From Lachnospiraceae bacterium (GTDB lineage Bacteria; Bacteroidota; Bacteroidia; Bacteroidales; Muribaculaceae): 64,000 bases of DNA. Within the stretch, counting starts at the first letter, position 1, and each line of letters opens with the position of its first letter. Below the pieces are notes generated by a model, which saw only the letters and a list, made by a program, of their open reading frames with translations, did no database searches and had not been told where the DNA came from. Positions 33,824-42,745 of this stretch are shown here, piece by piece. A program made the translations under genes and the position numbers. Location: assembly GCA_023663655.1 (NCBI GenBank), contig JAMPGZ010000011.1, forward strand, positions 1-64,000, written 5' to 3'.

Positions 33824-33866
33824 CAAAAAACTTATTAATCTTATACCTAAATTTACCTAAACAGCA

Positions 33867-36398
33867 GTGAAAAAAACAGCTCTTATTTCGTGTGGAATAC
33901 TTTTCGCACTATCGGCTGCAGCCCAGCAATGGCCTGCGGTGAAACAGGAAGCCCGTCCGGGCGCCCGCTGGTGGTGGATGGGATCGGCGGTTGATTCAGC
34001 CAATCTCAGATACAACATAGGCGAGTATGCCAAAGCCGGTCTTGGTTCGGTGGAGATTACACCCATCTACGGTGTGCAGGGTAATGATGCCAATGAGATT
34101 CCGTTTTTGTCGGATGCCTGGATGGATGCCTTGCGTGTGGTTCAGGCTGAAGCGGCTGCCGACGGAATGCTTGTTGATATGAATCAAGGCACAGGTTGGC
34201 CTTTTGGTGGTCCGGAAGTGCCAATCGAGGACGCAGCCTGCAAGGCTATATTCCTTGTCGACACTGTTGCGGCAGGCGAGGCTCCCGTGAAAGGCGTAGG
34301 TCCTAAAGAAGAGGATATCGCCAAACTGATTGCCACATCACGACGCACACTTCCCTCGGGCGAGGATGAGGTGATAAGAGTGTTTGAAAGCCGCACCCGC
34401 CAGAAGGTGAAACGTGCCGCTCCCGGTGGAGAGGGTTACGTGATTGACCACTTTGACCGCAATGTGGTGAAGAAATATCTTGATAAATTCGGACAGGCGT
34501 TTGACTCTCGTCATGCTGCCTATCCCCACAATTTTTTCAATGACAGCTATGAGGTCTACGGAGCCAACTGGACTCCCACGCTTTTTGCTGAATTTGAGCG
34601 CCGTCGCGGCTACAAACTTCAGGACAAACTTCCTGAGTTGCTTGGGCTGGTTGATGACGGAAATGCCGCGTTGAGCGACTATCGCGAGACGCTTGCCGAT
34701 ATGCTCCTTGAAAACTTTACCGAGCAATGGACGCAGTGGGCTCACGAAAAAGGATCACAGACCCGTAATCAGGCTCATGGCTCGCCGGCAAATCTGATTG
34801 ACCTCTATGCCGCTGTCGATGTCCCTGAAATAGAAGGATTCGGACTGTCGGACTTCGGTATAAAGGGTCTGCGCACCGATGAGGGATTCACTCGCCCCAA
34901 TGACAGCGACGTGTCGATGTTGAAGTATGCGTCGTCGGCAGCCCACATCACAGGCAAGCCGTTCACCTCGAGCGAGACCTTCACTTGGCTCACTGAGCAT
35001 TTCCGCACCTCGTTGTCGCAGATGAAGCCCGACATCGACTTGATGTTCACCTGCGGTGTGAACCACATGTTCTATCACGGCACCACCTATTCTCCGCGTG
35101 AGGATGCATGGCCGGGATGGAAGTTCTACGCATCGGTCGACATGAGCCCCACCAATACGATATGGCGCGACGCTCCTGCGTTGAATGAGTATATCACACG
35201 TTGCCAGAGCTTCCTTCAGATGGGAAATCCCGACAATGACTACCTTGTGTATCTTCCCGTGCGCGATATGTGGCGTGAACGCCTTTCCAACAGCACCAAA
35301 GGCTTGTTTCTCACATTTGACATCCATGGCATGAAGAAAAAAGCACCGGGATTCATTAAAAGCATTCTCGAGATCGACAGCCTCGGATTTGACTGCGACT
35401 ATATAAGCGACAAGTATCTTATGACTACCGAATTCAAGGACGGAATGCTCACCACTGCCGCAGGAACACGTTACCGTGGACTTATCATTCCCGGCAGCGG
35501 CAAGCTGACTCCGGCTCTTCAGGCTCATATTGATTCATTGAAGGCTCAGGGCGCTACAATCATAATGGGAGTGGATAAAAACGCCATAAAAGCCGGAGCC
35601 AAATCGGAACCGGCACGAACCGACCTCAAGTTGCGTGCCATACGTCGCAGCAATGACGGAGGACACCACTATTTCATCGCCAACCTCACTCCCAATGACG
35701 TGAGCAAAGCCGTGCCTCTTGCCGTGGATTTTGTCGATGCCGCATGGTTTGATCCTATGACCGGGGATATTTACGCCGCTGAGATTGCCGATGGAAAAAT
35801 CATGATGGATTTCCGCTCGGGAGAATCGCGTATTCTTCAGACGTATGACCACAAGCTCAATCTTCCCAAGCGTTTCAGCCATGTGTCGCGTCCCGACACT
35901 ATCAATCTGTCGGATCGTGAATGGAAGTTGTCATTCACTGAATCAGTCCCCGATGTCAAGCGCGGTTTCACGCTTAACGGACTGAAACCATGGACACAGC
36001 TTGGTGACAAAGAACTTAATGATCTTGCCGGAACAGGAATCTATACCACTACGTTCAATATGGATAAAAAGCAACTGGACGGTGATTGGAGCATTGACCT
36101 CGGTGATGTGCGCGAGAGTGCCCGGGTGTATCTCAACGGCAAATATCTTGGTTGTGCGTGGGCGGTGCCATTCACTATAAGTTGTGGCGACGCTCTCAAG
36201 AAGGGCAAGAATGAACTTCGCATCGAAGTCACCAATCTTCCTGCCAACCGTATTGCGGCTCTTGACCGTGCCGGTGTGAAATGGCGCAAATTCAAAGAGA
36301 TAAATCTCGTGGGTATCGGCTACAAAAAAGGCGATTACTCAGGGTGGGACACTGTTGCCGGAGGTCTCAACTCGACAGTGAAGCTGGTGCGTCACTAA
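33867..36398 (+). CDS. GH106-type alpha-L-rhamnosidase
   Basis: An 843-residue secreted enzyme with a signal peptide ending SAAAQ. Family features: RPGARWWWMGSAV at the N-terminus, GTGWPFGGP, PHNFFNDSYEVYGANWT, the glutamate-containing SSETFTW, and GVNHMFYHGTTYSP. A C-terminal galactose-binding-like domain starts at about 680 (WSIDLGDVRESARVYLNGKYLG, seen as SIDLGDVRES and VYLNGKYLGCAW). GH106 enzymes remove alpha-L-rhamnose, often from pectin side chains. The start codon is GTG at 33867, supported by the signal peptide. It stands alone rather than in a polysaccharide locus and is followed by a terminator. Confidence 0.82.
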   Translation: MKKTALISCGILFALSAAAQQWPAVKQEARPGARWWWMGSAVDSANLRYNIGEYAKAGLGSVEITPIYGVQGNDANEIPFLSDAWMDALRVVQAEAAADGMLVDMNQGTGWPFGGPEVPIEDAACKAIFLVDTVAAGEAPVKGVGPKEEDIAKLIATSRRTLPSGEDEVIRVFESRTRQKVKRAAPGGEGYVIDHFDRNVVKKYLDKFGQAFDSRHAAYPHNFFNDSYEVYGANWTPTLFAEFERRRGYKLQDKLPELLGLVDDGNAALSDYRETLADMLLENFTEQWTQWAHEKGSQTRNQAHGSPANLIDLYAAVDVPEIEGFGLSDFGIKGLRTDEGFTRPNDSDVSMLKYASSAAHITGKPFTSSETFTWLTEHFRTSLSQMKPDIDLMFTCGVNHMFYHGTTYSPREDAWPGWKFYASVDMSPTNTIWRDAPALNEYITRCQSFLQMGNPDNDYLVYLPVRDMWRERLSNSTKGLFLTFDIHGMKKKAPGFIKSILEIDSLGFDCDYISDKYLMTTEFKDGMLTTAAGTRYRGLIIPGSGKLTPALQAHIDSLKAQGATIIMGVDKNAIKAGAKSEPARTDLKLRAIRRSNDGGHHYFIANLTPNDVSKAVPLAVDFVDAAWFDPMTGDIYAAEIADGKIMMDFRSGESRILQTYDHKLNLPKRFSHVSRPDTINLSDREWKLSFTESVPDVKRGFTLNGLKPWTQLGDKELNDLAGTGIYTTTFNMDKKQLDGDWSIDLGDVRESARVYLNGKYLGCAWAVPFTISCGDALKKGKNELRIEVTNLPANRIAALDRAGVKWRKFKEINLVGIGYKKGDYSGWDTVAGGLNSTVKLVRH

Positions 36399-36422
36399 AG
36401 ATGATATATTTTATAAACAAGT

Positions 36423-36448
36423 AATGGCACTCAGAAATGGGTGCCATT
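36423..36448 (+). terminator. GH106 gene terminator
   Basis: 8-bp stem AATGGCAC/GTGCCATT followed by ATTTGTTTT. Confidence 0.8.
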
Positions 36449-36462
36449 ATTTGTTTTAGCCA

Positions 36463-36505
36463 TAAAAAACATCCCCTGCCTTTGCGTTCAACAAAGAAGG
36501 GGATG
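36463..36505 (-). terminator. Terminator of the DUF5053 unit
   Basis: CATCCCCT/AGGGGATG with an inner TTTG/CAAA helix. On the minus strand it ends in six T. Confidence 0.85.
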
Positions 36506-36522
36506 CCTGTCTTAAGAAAAAT

Positions 36523-36924
36523 TTAACGAGTTAATTGGGTTGATATTAAATGAAGTTGTTGGCTTAGTTCTTCGAGTGATTGTGATAGTGTATGCAATTC
36601 AGCATTGGTGAATGAAGCCGGTTTGCCATTGACTGTTGATTTGTTAAGACGTTGATACAGCCATGTGCGATCTTTGTTGAAATAATGCTTGGCGATATAT
36701 GAAAGATTCAAAGCATCAGCCATGTCGCCAAGATGCTCTTTTACGCTAATGTCAGGACGCTTCCTGCGGCTTATGGATTCTGTCAGATATTTTCCTGCCT
36801 CTCTCTTTTCCTCCGGAGTCTTGGCGAGAGCGAATGCTTGAGACATCAAGCTGTCTGTGACATTTGGAGCCAAATCGGGTTGTGAGGCGATTGAGTCAAG
36901 CAATTTTTTTAATTCAGGCTTCAT
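36523..36924 (-). CDS. DUF5053-like protein
   Basis: A 133-residue soluble protein that resembles the Bacteroidetes DUF5053 family: SLMSQAFALAKTPEEKREAGKYL, SYIAKHYFNKDRTWLYQRLN and a C-terminal helical LSQSLEELSQQLHLIS. The part containing IAKHYFNKDRTWLYQRL looks like a helix-turn-helix, so DNA binding is possible. These proteins are frequent in phages and mobile elements. It is preceded on the same strand by a 57-residue gene, with a 103-base gap, and both share the promoter at 37222. Confidence 0.65.
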   Translation of the reverse strand: MKPELKKLLDSIASQPDLAPNVTDSLMSQAFALAKTPEEKREAGKYLTESISRRKRPDISVKEHLGDMADALNLSYIAKHYFNKDRTWLYQRLNKSTVNGKPASFTNAELHTLSQSLEELSQQLHLISTQLTR

Positions 36925-37027
36925 ATATGATAATATATGATAATAGTATTTTAAATCAAAAAAGTCTTAAGAAATTAGATGAATCATTGAAAGAAGTTCT
37001 CCGCAATAAAGCGGAGAATCAAGACTG

Positions 37028-37201
37028 TCACTTCTCTAAAAGTAAAATTGCGGCATACTCTCTGATGAGGCGCTCCACAATTTCCAAGAAGTCCGATTCT
37101 GAAAGCCATCCTTCTTCAAGGAGGCTTTTCTCATATCGGAGATAGAATCTCATCTCATTGAGAATTTCTATCCGGTCATTTAAACCTTTCAATGAACTCA
37201 T
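37028..37201 (-). CDS. Small 57-residue protein upstream of DUF5053 gene
   Basis: An open frame starting ATG at 37201 and stopping at 37028: MSSLKGLNDRIEILNEM, then RYEKSLLEEGWLSESDF and EIVERLIREYAAILLLEK. It is highly helical and charged with no membrane segment. A consensus promoter ends 20 bases upstream, which supports expression. I do not recognise a family. Small helical partners of this kind commonly accompany helix-turn-helix proteins in mobile elements; whether it binds the downstream DUF5053-like protein is unknown. Confidence 0.6.
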   Translation of the reverse strand: MSSLKGLNDRIEILNEMRFYLRYEKSLLEEGWLSESDFLEIVERLIREYAAILLLEK

Positions 37202-37221
37202 TTGTCTTTCTTAAGACACTA

Positions 37222-37252
37222 CAAATGTAATAATCAAAAGATTATTATGCAA
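37222..37252 (-). promoter_or_regulatory. Promoter of the 57-residue gene
   Basis: Minus strand TTG (37252-37250), 20 bases, TACATTTG (37229-37222). Confidence 0.7.
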
Positions 37253-37341
37253 GTTTTCGCATGAAAAATTTCAAAAAACTGAGTGAATCTTTCTCATTTA
37301 ATTTTGTTGGAACGCTCAAGTCGTGAGAATATTTAAGGAGG

Positions 37342-37389
37342 CAAATTTCAAATAAATTTGGTTTTGAGCTCTACTTATTTGTATCTTTG
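37342..37389 (+). promoter_or_regulatory. Fumarase promoter with inverted repeat
   Basis: TTG (37358-37360), 21 bases, TATCTTTG (37382-37389). The inverted repeat CAAATTT-N5-AAATTTG (37342-37360) overlaps the -33 element and may bind a regulator. Confidence 0.65.
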
Positions 37390-37421
37390 CAACAATGTAA
37401 ATTTTAAAGAATTCTTTTCTT

Positions 37422-39071
37422 ATGGCACAAAAACCGTTTGTATATCAAGAGATGTTCCCGATGTCGGCAGACACTACGGAATACTACCACTTGACCTCCG
37501 ATTATGTGAAGGTTGAGAACTGGAACGGCAACGAGATGCTTGTTGTTGAGCCGGAGGCTCTGCGAGTGCTTGCCCGTCAGGCAACTCATGACAATGCATT
37601 CATGCTGCGTCGTGAACATAACGCTATGGTGGCAAAAATACTTCATGACCCCGAAGCGAGTGAAAATGACAAGTTTGTGGCGCTCACCATGCTTCGCAAC
37701 GCTGAGATTGCCGCAAAGGGTCAGCTTCCGTTCTGTCAGGATACCGGTACAGCGATCGTGATCGGAAAGAAGGGACAGAATGTGTTTACCGGCGGTGGCG
37801 ATGAAAAAGAACTCTACCACGGGGTATACGACACTTATACTGAAAATAATCTGCGCTACTCTCAGAACGCTCCGTTGAATATGTATGACGAGGTCAATAC
37901 CGGATGCAATCTTCCCGCACAGGTCGACCTTTATGCCGTGGATGGCAACGAATACAAGTTCCTGTTCGTAGCTAAGGGTGGAGGCTCGGCAAACAAGACC
38001 TATCTCTATCAGGAGACCAAGGCTCTGTTGAACCCCGAGAAGTTGGTGCCGTTCCTCGTTGAGAAAATGAAGTCGCTTGGCACTGCTGCTTGTCCTCCTT
38101 ACCACATCGCTTTTGTGATAGGTGGAACATCGGCTGAGATGAATCTCGCAACAGTTAAGAAGGCGTCAGTGAAATATTATGACAATCTTCCCACTACCGG
38201 TAATGAATACGGACGCGCTTTCCGCGACGTGGAGCTTGAGCAGACATTGCTGAAAGAGGCTCAGAAGATAGGTCTCGGCGCTCAGTTCGGTGGAAAGTAT
38301 TTCGCTCATGACATCAGGGTGATACGTTTGCCGCGTCACGGTGCGTCATGCCCCGTTGGTCTTGGCGTAAGCTGTTCAGCCGACCGCAATGTTAAGGCTA
38401 AAATCAATAAAGATGGTCTTTGGATCGAGAAGCTCGACACCAATCCCGGTGAGTTGATTCCCGAAGAACTCCGCAACCAAGGCGAAGGAAATGCCGTTAA
38501 GATCGATCTTAACCGACCGATGCCTGAGATTCTTGCTGAATTGACCAAATATCCCGTATCGACCCGTCTGTCGCTCAACGGCACCATCATTGTGGGTCGT
38601 GACATCGCTCATGCCAAGATCAAGGAGCGTCTTGATGCCGGCGAGCCGATGCCCGACTATCTGAAGGATCACCCCATTTATTATGCAGGTCCCGCCAAGA
38701 CTCCGCAAGGAATGCCTTCAGGCTCATTCGGACCCACTACAGCAGGACGTATGGACTCCTACGTTGACCAGTTCCAGGCTGCCGGAGGATCAATGGTGAT
38801 GATCGCCAAGGGCAACCGCAGCAAGCAGGTGACCGATGCCTGTCACAAGCATGGCGGATTCTATCTGGGTAGCATCGGCGGTCCTGCCGCAATCCTTGCT
38901 GCCAACAGTATCAAGAAGGTGGAATGTCTCGAATACCCCGAACTCGGAATGGAGGCTATATGGAAGATTGAAGTCGAAAACTTCCCCGCATTCATTCTCG
39001 TCGATGACAAAGGCAACGATTTCTTCACTCAAATCGCAGAGCGTTGCCAGGGTTGCCCGATAGCGAAATAA
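37422..39071 (+). CDS. Fumarate hydratase, class I
   Basis: A 549-residue iron-sulfur fumarase of the single-chain E. coli FumA/FumB type. It interconverts fumarate and malate using a [4Fe-4S] cluster. Visible features: [56 protein letters not shown] and, in the beta region, [19 protein letters not shown]. The cysteines fit the cluster ligands. In fermenting Bacteroidetes it supports the malate-fumarate-succinate branch. It has its own promoter; rubrerythrin, an oxygen-protection protein, follows, which is of interest because class I fumarases are oxygen-sensitive. Confidence 0.95.
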   Translation: MAQKPFVYQEMFPMSADTTEYYHLTSDYVKVENWNGNEMLVVEPEALRVLARQATHDNAFMLRREHNAMVAKILHDPEASENDKFVALTMLRNAEIAAKGQLPFCQDTGTAIVIGKKGQNVFTGGGDEKELYHGVYDTYTENNLRYSQNAPLNMYDEVNTGCNLPAQVDLYAVDGNEYKFLFVAKGGGSANKTYLYQETKALLNPEKLVPFLVEKMKSLGTAACPPYHIAFVIGGTSAEMNLATVKKASVKYYDNLPTTGNEYGRAFRDVELEQTLLKEAQKIGLGAQFGGKYFAHDIRVIRLPRHGASCPVGLGVSCSADRNVKAKINKDGLWIEKLDTNPGELIPEELRNQGEGNAVKIDLNRPMPEILAELTKYPVSTRLSLNGTIIVGRDIAHAKIKERLDAGEPMPDYLKDHPIYYAGPAKTPQGMPSGSFGPTTAGRMDSYVDQFQAAGGSMVMIAKGNRSKQVTDACHKHGGFYLGSIGGPAAILAANSIKKVECLEYPELGMEAIWKIEVENFPAFILVDDKGNDFFTQIAERCQGCPIAK

Positions 39072-39096
39072 GACATAGATATAATTAATCATGATA

Positions 39097-39131
39097 AACG
39101 CGGATGTGCTGAACCTCAGTGCATCCGCGTT
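39097..39131 (+). terminator. Hairpin after fumarase gene
   Basis: 10-bp stem AACGCGGATG/CATCCGCGTT, 25 bases past the stop. There is no T-run, so termination may be weak. Confidence 0.5.
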
Positions 39132-39226
39132 GCCATTACCGGAGGTGATAAAATTGGGTGCGGGGTAAACATTAATGCTTGGAAGGTTGTTCTGATATAG
39201 AAACCAGAATTCAAAAACTTAAAGTT

Positions 39227-39808
39227 ATGAGTACAACAAAAAGTGTTAAGGGTACAAAGACCGAACAATATTTGGTCAACTCCTTCGCAGCGGAAACACA
39301 GGCTTACGCACGTTACACATTCTATGCACAACAGGCTGATAAAGAACTGTATTTCCCTATCGGCGAAATTTTCCGTGAAACTGCCGACAATGAACTTCGC
39401 CACGCCAAGATATTTTTGAAATTCCTCCCCGATGTGGAAGCTACCTGCAATGGCGGCGTTGATGCCGGATTTCTCGGCGACACCGCATCCAACCTTGCTA
39501 TAGCTATCAAGGAAGAATCGGTCGACGGTTACGAATATTATGAGGAAGCCGCAAAGGTGGCTGAAAAAGAAGGGTTTGATGAGATTGCAAGCCATTTCCT
39601 TGCCATCGCTTCAATTGAAAAATATCACCACGACCGTTTCCAGCGTTACTTGAAGCAGGTTAAGGACGGTACCGTGTGGAAACGTGACACCCCGATCAAC
39701 TGGAGATGTCTTGTGTGTGGATATGTGCATAATGGCACAGAACCTCCAAAGAAATGTCCCGGTTGCGATCATCCCTATCAGCACTATATGGCTATGGACG
39801 ATGAATAA
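39227..39808 (+). CDS. rbr: Rubrerythrin
   Basis: A 193-residue peroxide-reducing protein. The ferritin-like diiron domain has FAAETQAYARYTFYAQQA, ETADNELRHAKIF, ESVDGYEYYEEAAKVAEKEG-type and SIEKYHHDRF helices that supply the metal ligands. A C-terminal rubredoxin domain has CLVCGY and CPGC. It reduces hydrogen peroxide in anaerobes using electrons from NADH-linked carriers. The ATG at 39227 (MSTTKSVKG) is used; the upstream ATG at 39179 lengthens the protein with unconserved residues. It may share the fumarase transcript or have a separate promoter, which was not seen. Confidence 0.95.
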   Translation: MSTTKSVKGTKTEQYLVNSFAAETQAYARYTFYAQQADKELYFPIGEIFRETADNELRHAKIFLKFLPDVEATCNGGVDAGFLGDTASNLAIAIKEESVDGYEYYEEAAKVAEKEGFDEIASHFLAIASIEKYHHDRFQRYLKQVKDGTVWKRDTPINWRCLVCGYVHNGTEPPKKCPGCDHPYQHYMAMDDE

Positions 39809-39829
39809 TCGTCACCCGAAAAATAACAT

Positions 39830-39863
39830 AAGCCCCATCAGGCAGAAGAGTCTGATGGGGCTT
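39830..39863. terminator. Bidirectional terminator between convergent genes
   Basis: 12-bp perfect stem AAGCCCCATCAG/CTGATGGGGCTT between the ends of rbr and the thioredoxin-like gene. Confidence 0.8.
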
Positions 39864-39890
39864 ATTCTATGTTTTATGGCTGTGGTTTCT

Positions 39891-41240
39891 TTACAGCAGG
39901 GCTTCGATCTGTTGTTTGAGCTTGGGATCGGAGGGACGCTTTGCATAGGAATCGATTATTTTTCCCTCTTTGTCGATAAGCATTATTCGGGGCACCTTGT
40001 TTATTTGCAGTTTGGGAAGCAGATCGGAGTTGAAGCCTCCGGGCAGATTCAGTCCGAGCACGCGTGAGTCGGTGGGTTTGGCTTTCATCACTTTCTTCCA
40101 TTCGGCAATAAGTTCATCGCCGGTGTCAAGCGATATCGACAGGAATTGCACGTCTTTGCCATCCATTTCTTTTGCCAGTTTCTCAAAATAAGGCACTTCA
40201 GCCTTGCAAGGAATGCATCCGGTGTACCAGAAATCGATCACAGTCAGCTTTCCCTTGAAGTCGGCGATTGAATATTCCTTTCCATCGAGAGTATTTGCGG
40301 TAAATTCAGGTATCTGCTTTCCGCGAGCCACCGGAGCCTCCATTTCGCGTATTTTGGCGCATGAGTCGATGAGAGCTGTCAACTCGTTGCTGTCCTCAGG
40401 CATAATCATCGGTTTTATTTTCTCTACCTGACTGGTGAAATCATTGGTGTAGCCGCTTTTCAGCACCAGTTCCAACAGTCGCAGAAGGTATTTTGATTTT
40501 ATTGTGCCATCCTTTATCCTGTCAGCGTAGATGCTCATGTAGTTGTCATTGTCGACAGGCAGGAGTCCGTTGGATTCCATCTGTGACAGCGCTCCGTTGA
40601 CGATTTCAAACCATTTAGGTTGCGACAACAGCTTCGGATTATTGAATTGCAATGAATCAAGGAATGCATAGTAGTTTTCCGGGATGCTGTTTTTTGCATT
40701 TCCAAAAAGATTTTCCAGGCGAGGACCGTTAAGTCTCTGATTGAGGAAAGTCTGTAGGTAATACAATTTATGGGTGTCGATAAAATCGTTGTCGAGACCT
40801 GATTTGTCCAACATCTGTGACAGGCGTTCCACTTCCGATGTATGGTAGTCTGCCCACTGCTGTGAATACATGGCGATGGAATCGGGGGTATGGCACAGAT
40901 ACTTGTTGGAGTTTACAAATTCGTTTTCGGCGCTAAGGTCGCCGGTGATTGATATGCCGCTGTCGTTTAGCTCTATGCTGGTGGATGTGCCCGGTGCTAT
41001 ATAGACCACTTTTTGAGTGTTTCCACCCATGATTGTATAGTATGCCGGGATATCGATATCAAGGGTCAGCGTGGTGTCGGTCGACTCAATCTTGTTGTAT
41101 CCAAGACTGTTTTCCGGCTGGAAATACACTTTTGGCTGATTGCTTTTGATAGTGACTGTGGTGGCGGTTTTGATGTTCTGTGATCCGCAGGCAGTCAGAG
41201 CCAGAGATAGTAAAATAAGTTGAAATTTCATCAGTGTCAT
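39891..41240 (-). CDS. Thioredoxin-like (TlpA/ResA family) lipoprotein
   Basis: A 449-residue lipoprotein: the signal peptide ends LSLALTAC-G, giving a lipidated cysteine at about residue 18. The N-terminal 300 residues are a beta-rich and then helical domain seen in Bacteroidetes thiol-disulfide proteins. The thioredoxin domain lies at about 315-449 with the active site WYTGCIPC. It probably reduces or isomerises disulfides in the periplasm. Its start overlaps the SusD-like gene stop by 4 bases (ATGA at 41240); an alternative ATG is at 41231. Last gene of the peptidase-SusC-SusD operon, so it may reduce disulfides in imported peptides. Confidence 0.88.
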   Translation of the reverse strand: MTLMKFQLILLSLALTACGSQNIKTATTVTIKSNQPKVYFQPENSLGYNKIESTDTTLTLDIDIPAYYTIMGGNTQKVVYIAPGTSTSIELNDSGISITGDLSAENEFVNSNKYLCHTPDSIAMYSQQWADYHTSEVERLSQMLDKSGLDNDFIDTHKLYYLQTFLNQRLNGPRLENLFGNAKNSIPENYYAFLDSLQFNNPKLLSQPKWFEIVNGALSQMESNGLLPVDNDNYMSIYADRIKDGTIKSKYLLRLLELVLKSGYTNDFTSQVEKIKPMIMPEDSNELTALIDSCAKIREMEAPVARGKQIPEFTANTLDGKEYSIADFKGKLTVIDFWYTGCIPCKAEVPYFEKLAKEMDGKDVQFLSISLDTGDELIAEWKKVMKAKPTDSRVLGLNLPGGFNSDLLPKLQINKVPRIMLIDKEGKIIDSYAKRPSDPKLKQQIEALL

Positions 41241-42727
41241 TTGCTATTTTGGATTAACTTACTTGTTTGCATCGCTTTAAGAGGGAACGGATAAGTGAGG
41301 AGATGGGAATCGGGACCTATGCTGTAGGTGGTGCCGTTGATTTCCTTGGTGACGGTTTCATTAAATTCAGCACAGAAACGTCGCATATCAAAAAATCCGT
41401 TGCTGGTGAGGAACAGCTCGCGTTTGCGCTCTTCTCTCACATGACGCAACGCTTCTTCGTCGGTGCTTGCCGTAAGACGGTTGTATTTTCCGGCTATGAG
41501 CCTGTGTGAGCGCAGGGTATCGAGATATTGCATGGCGAGGGCTATGTTTTGAGGTCCGCCTTTGCGGGCATAGCATTCGGCAAGCATCAGATATACTTCC
41601 GAGAGCCTCATTCCGCCGGGATTCCAGCGTATGCTCAATGTGGCAAACTCACGGTCGCCTTCCGGTGCGGTTTCGTGGGTGCGGTTATATCTTATGCAGC
41701 AGCGGTAGCGCATATCGGCATTCTGCTCGAAGAGGTCGAGCACGCGTTTTGTCACATACATGGGATATGGGTCGGTGTAGGTGGTGCCGAATTGATACAG
41801 CAGGTTTTCGGCTCCGTCATAATTGTATGTGATGGCGTTTTTCCAGATGTTTTCAATCGTGGGGTTTATGTAGCCATATCTTGGATCGTCGATAGCCATG
41901 TCGATGCCGTAGGCGTTCAGCAGCATCGGACCGTAGCGGTTATATTCGGCGTTCATGTCCCACAGTTGATGACCGCCTGCCGCAGCTTCGTCGAGGGCAT
42001 TCTGGCAAGCCGCTATGCACTCGTCGATCTCTCTCATGAAAAGATGCACCTTTGCCTTTAGCGCGTAGCCGAATGTGCGGTCAGGACGGAAGCTGTTTAT
42101 CGCCTTGTGGGGAAGCGCCGGGATCGCATCGGTGAGATCCTGCTTTATGAAGCGGTAGGTATAGGCTACGCTCTGCTGGATTCCCGCCTCCTCAATGCTC
42201 TGAAACATCTTTTCGCGCACTATTATGCCGGGCTCGCTTTCAGCGGTTGCCGGGTCGTAGGGACGGGCAAATGTGTTGAGCAGGAAAAAGTAATTATAGG
42301 CTCTCATCGCTTTTGCCTGTGCCATGGCGAGCTCCTTGTCGCTTTCAGGACCGTCGGCTTTGTCGATGTTGGAGATTATGGCGTTGTAGTTGGTGATGCG
42401 GCTGTAGCATGAGTTGTAAAGCTCGCTGTCGATGGTATAGGAGCAGCGGTCAACCGATTCGTCCCAATAGAATGCTGCCGATCTCAACGGAACGGTGTAG
42501 CGCTCAAGGTCGCCGAGTATGTACCATGATGCTTCGTCACACATGGTCCAGCTGTTGCCGTGGTCATAATTGGGTGAGATCTCTTCGAGAAGTCCCAGAT
42601 AGTCGGTTGTGGTGGTGAGCTGGGTTCTGCCCTTAGGCTCTATGTCGAGATAGCTGTCGCATGATGATAATGCGGTGGCTGATGCTGCTGCGAGTAGCAG
42701 GCTTATATATGATAGTCTGGTGTTCAT
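41237..42727 (-). CDS. SusD/RagB-like outer-membrane lipoprotein
   Basis: A 496-residue lipoprotein whose signal peptide ends ATALSSC, followed by DSYLDIEPKGRTQ, the standard SusD N-terminus. SusD features follow: AMRAYNYFFLLNTFARPY, RPDRTFGYALKAKVHLFM, RWNPGGMRLSEVYLMLAECYAR and REERKRELFLTSNGFFDMRRF. It caps the SusC barrel and binds the nutrient. The neighbouring C10 peptidase suggests peptides rather than glycans, as in the RagAB system, though this is inference. It starts 18 bases after susC ends. Confidence 0.95.
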   Translation of the reverse strand: MNTRLSYISLLLAAASATALSSCDSYLDIEPKGRTQLTTTTDYLGLLEEISPNYDHGNSWTMCDEASWYILGDLERYTVPLRSAAFYWDESVDRCSYTIDSELYNSCYSRITNYNAIISNIDKADGPESDKELAMAQAKAMRAYNYFFLLNTFARPYDPATAESEPGIIVREKMFQSIEEAGIQQSVAYTYRFIKQDLTDAIPALPHKAINSFRPDRTFGYALKAKVHLFMREIDECIAACQNALDEAAAGGHQLWDMNAEYNRYGPMLLNAYGIDMAIDDPRYGYINPTIENIWKNAITYNYDGAENLLYQFGTTYTDPYPMYVTKRVLDLFEQNADMRYRCCIRYNRTHETAPEGDREFATLSIRWNPGGMRLSEVYLMLAECYARKGGPQNIALAMQYLDTLRSHRLIAGKYNRLTASTDEEALRHVREERKRELFLTSNGFFDMRRFCAEFNETVTKEINGTTYSIGPDSHLLTYPFPLKAMQTSKLIQNSK

Positions 42728-42745
42728 ATTCTGTTGCAGGATATA

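Noticed and set aside
34755-35528. 257-codon minus-strand frame opposite the GH106 gene
   Set aside because: No promoter or family motif; shadow of the rhamnosidase codons.
37404-38105. 233-codon minus-strand frame opposite the fumarase gene
   Set aside because: Antisense shadow of a conserved enzyme with no supporting motif.
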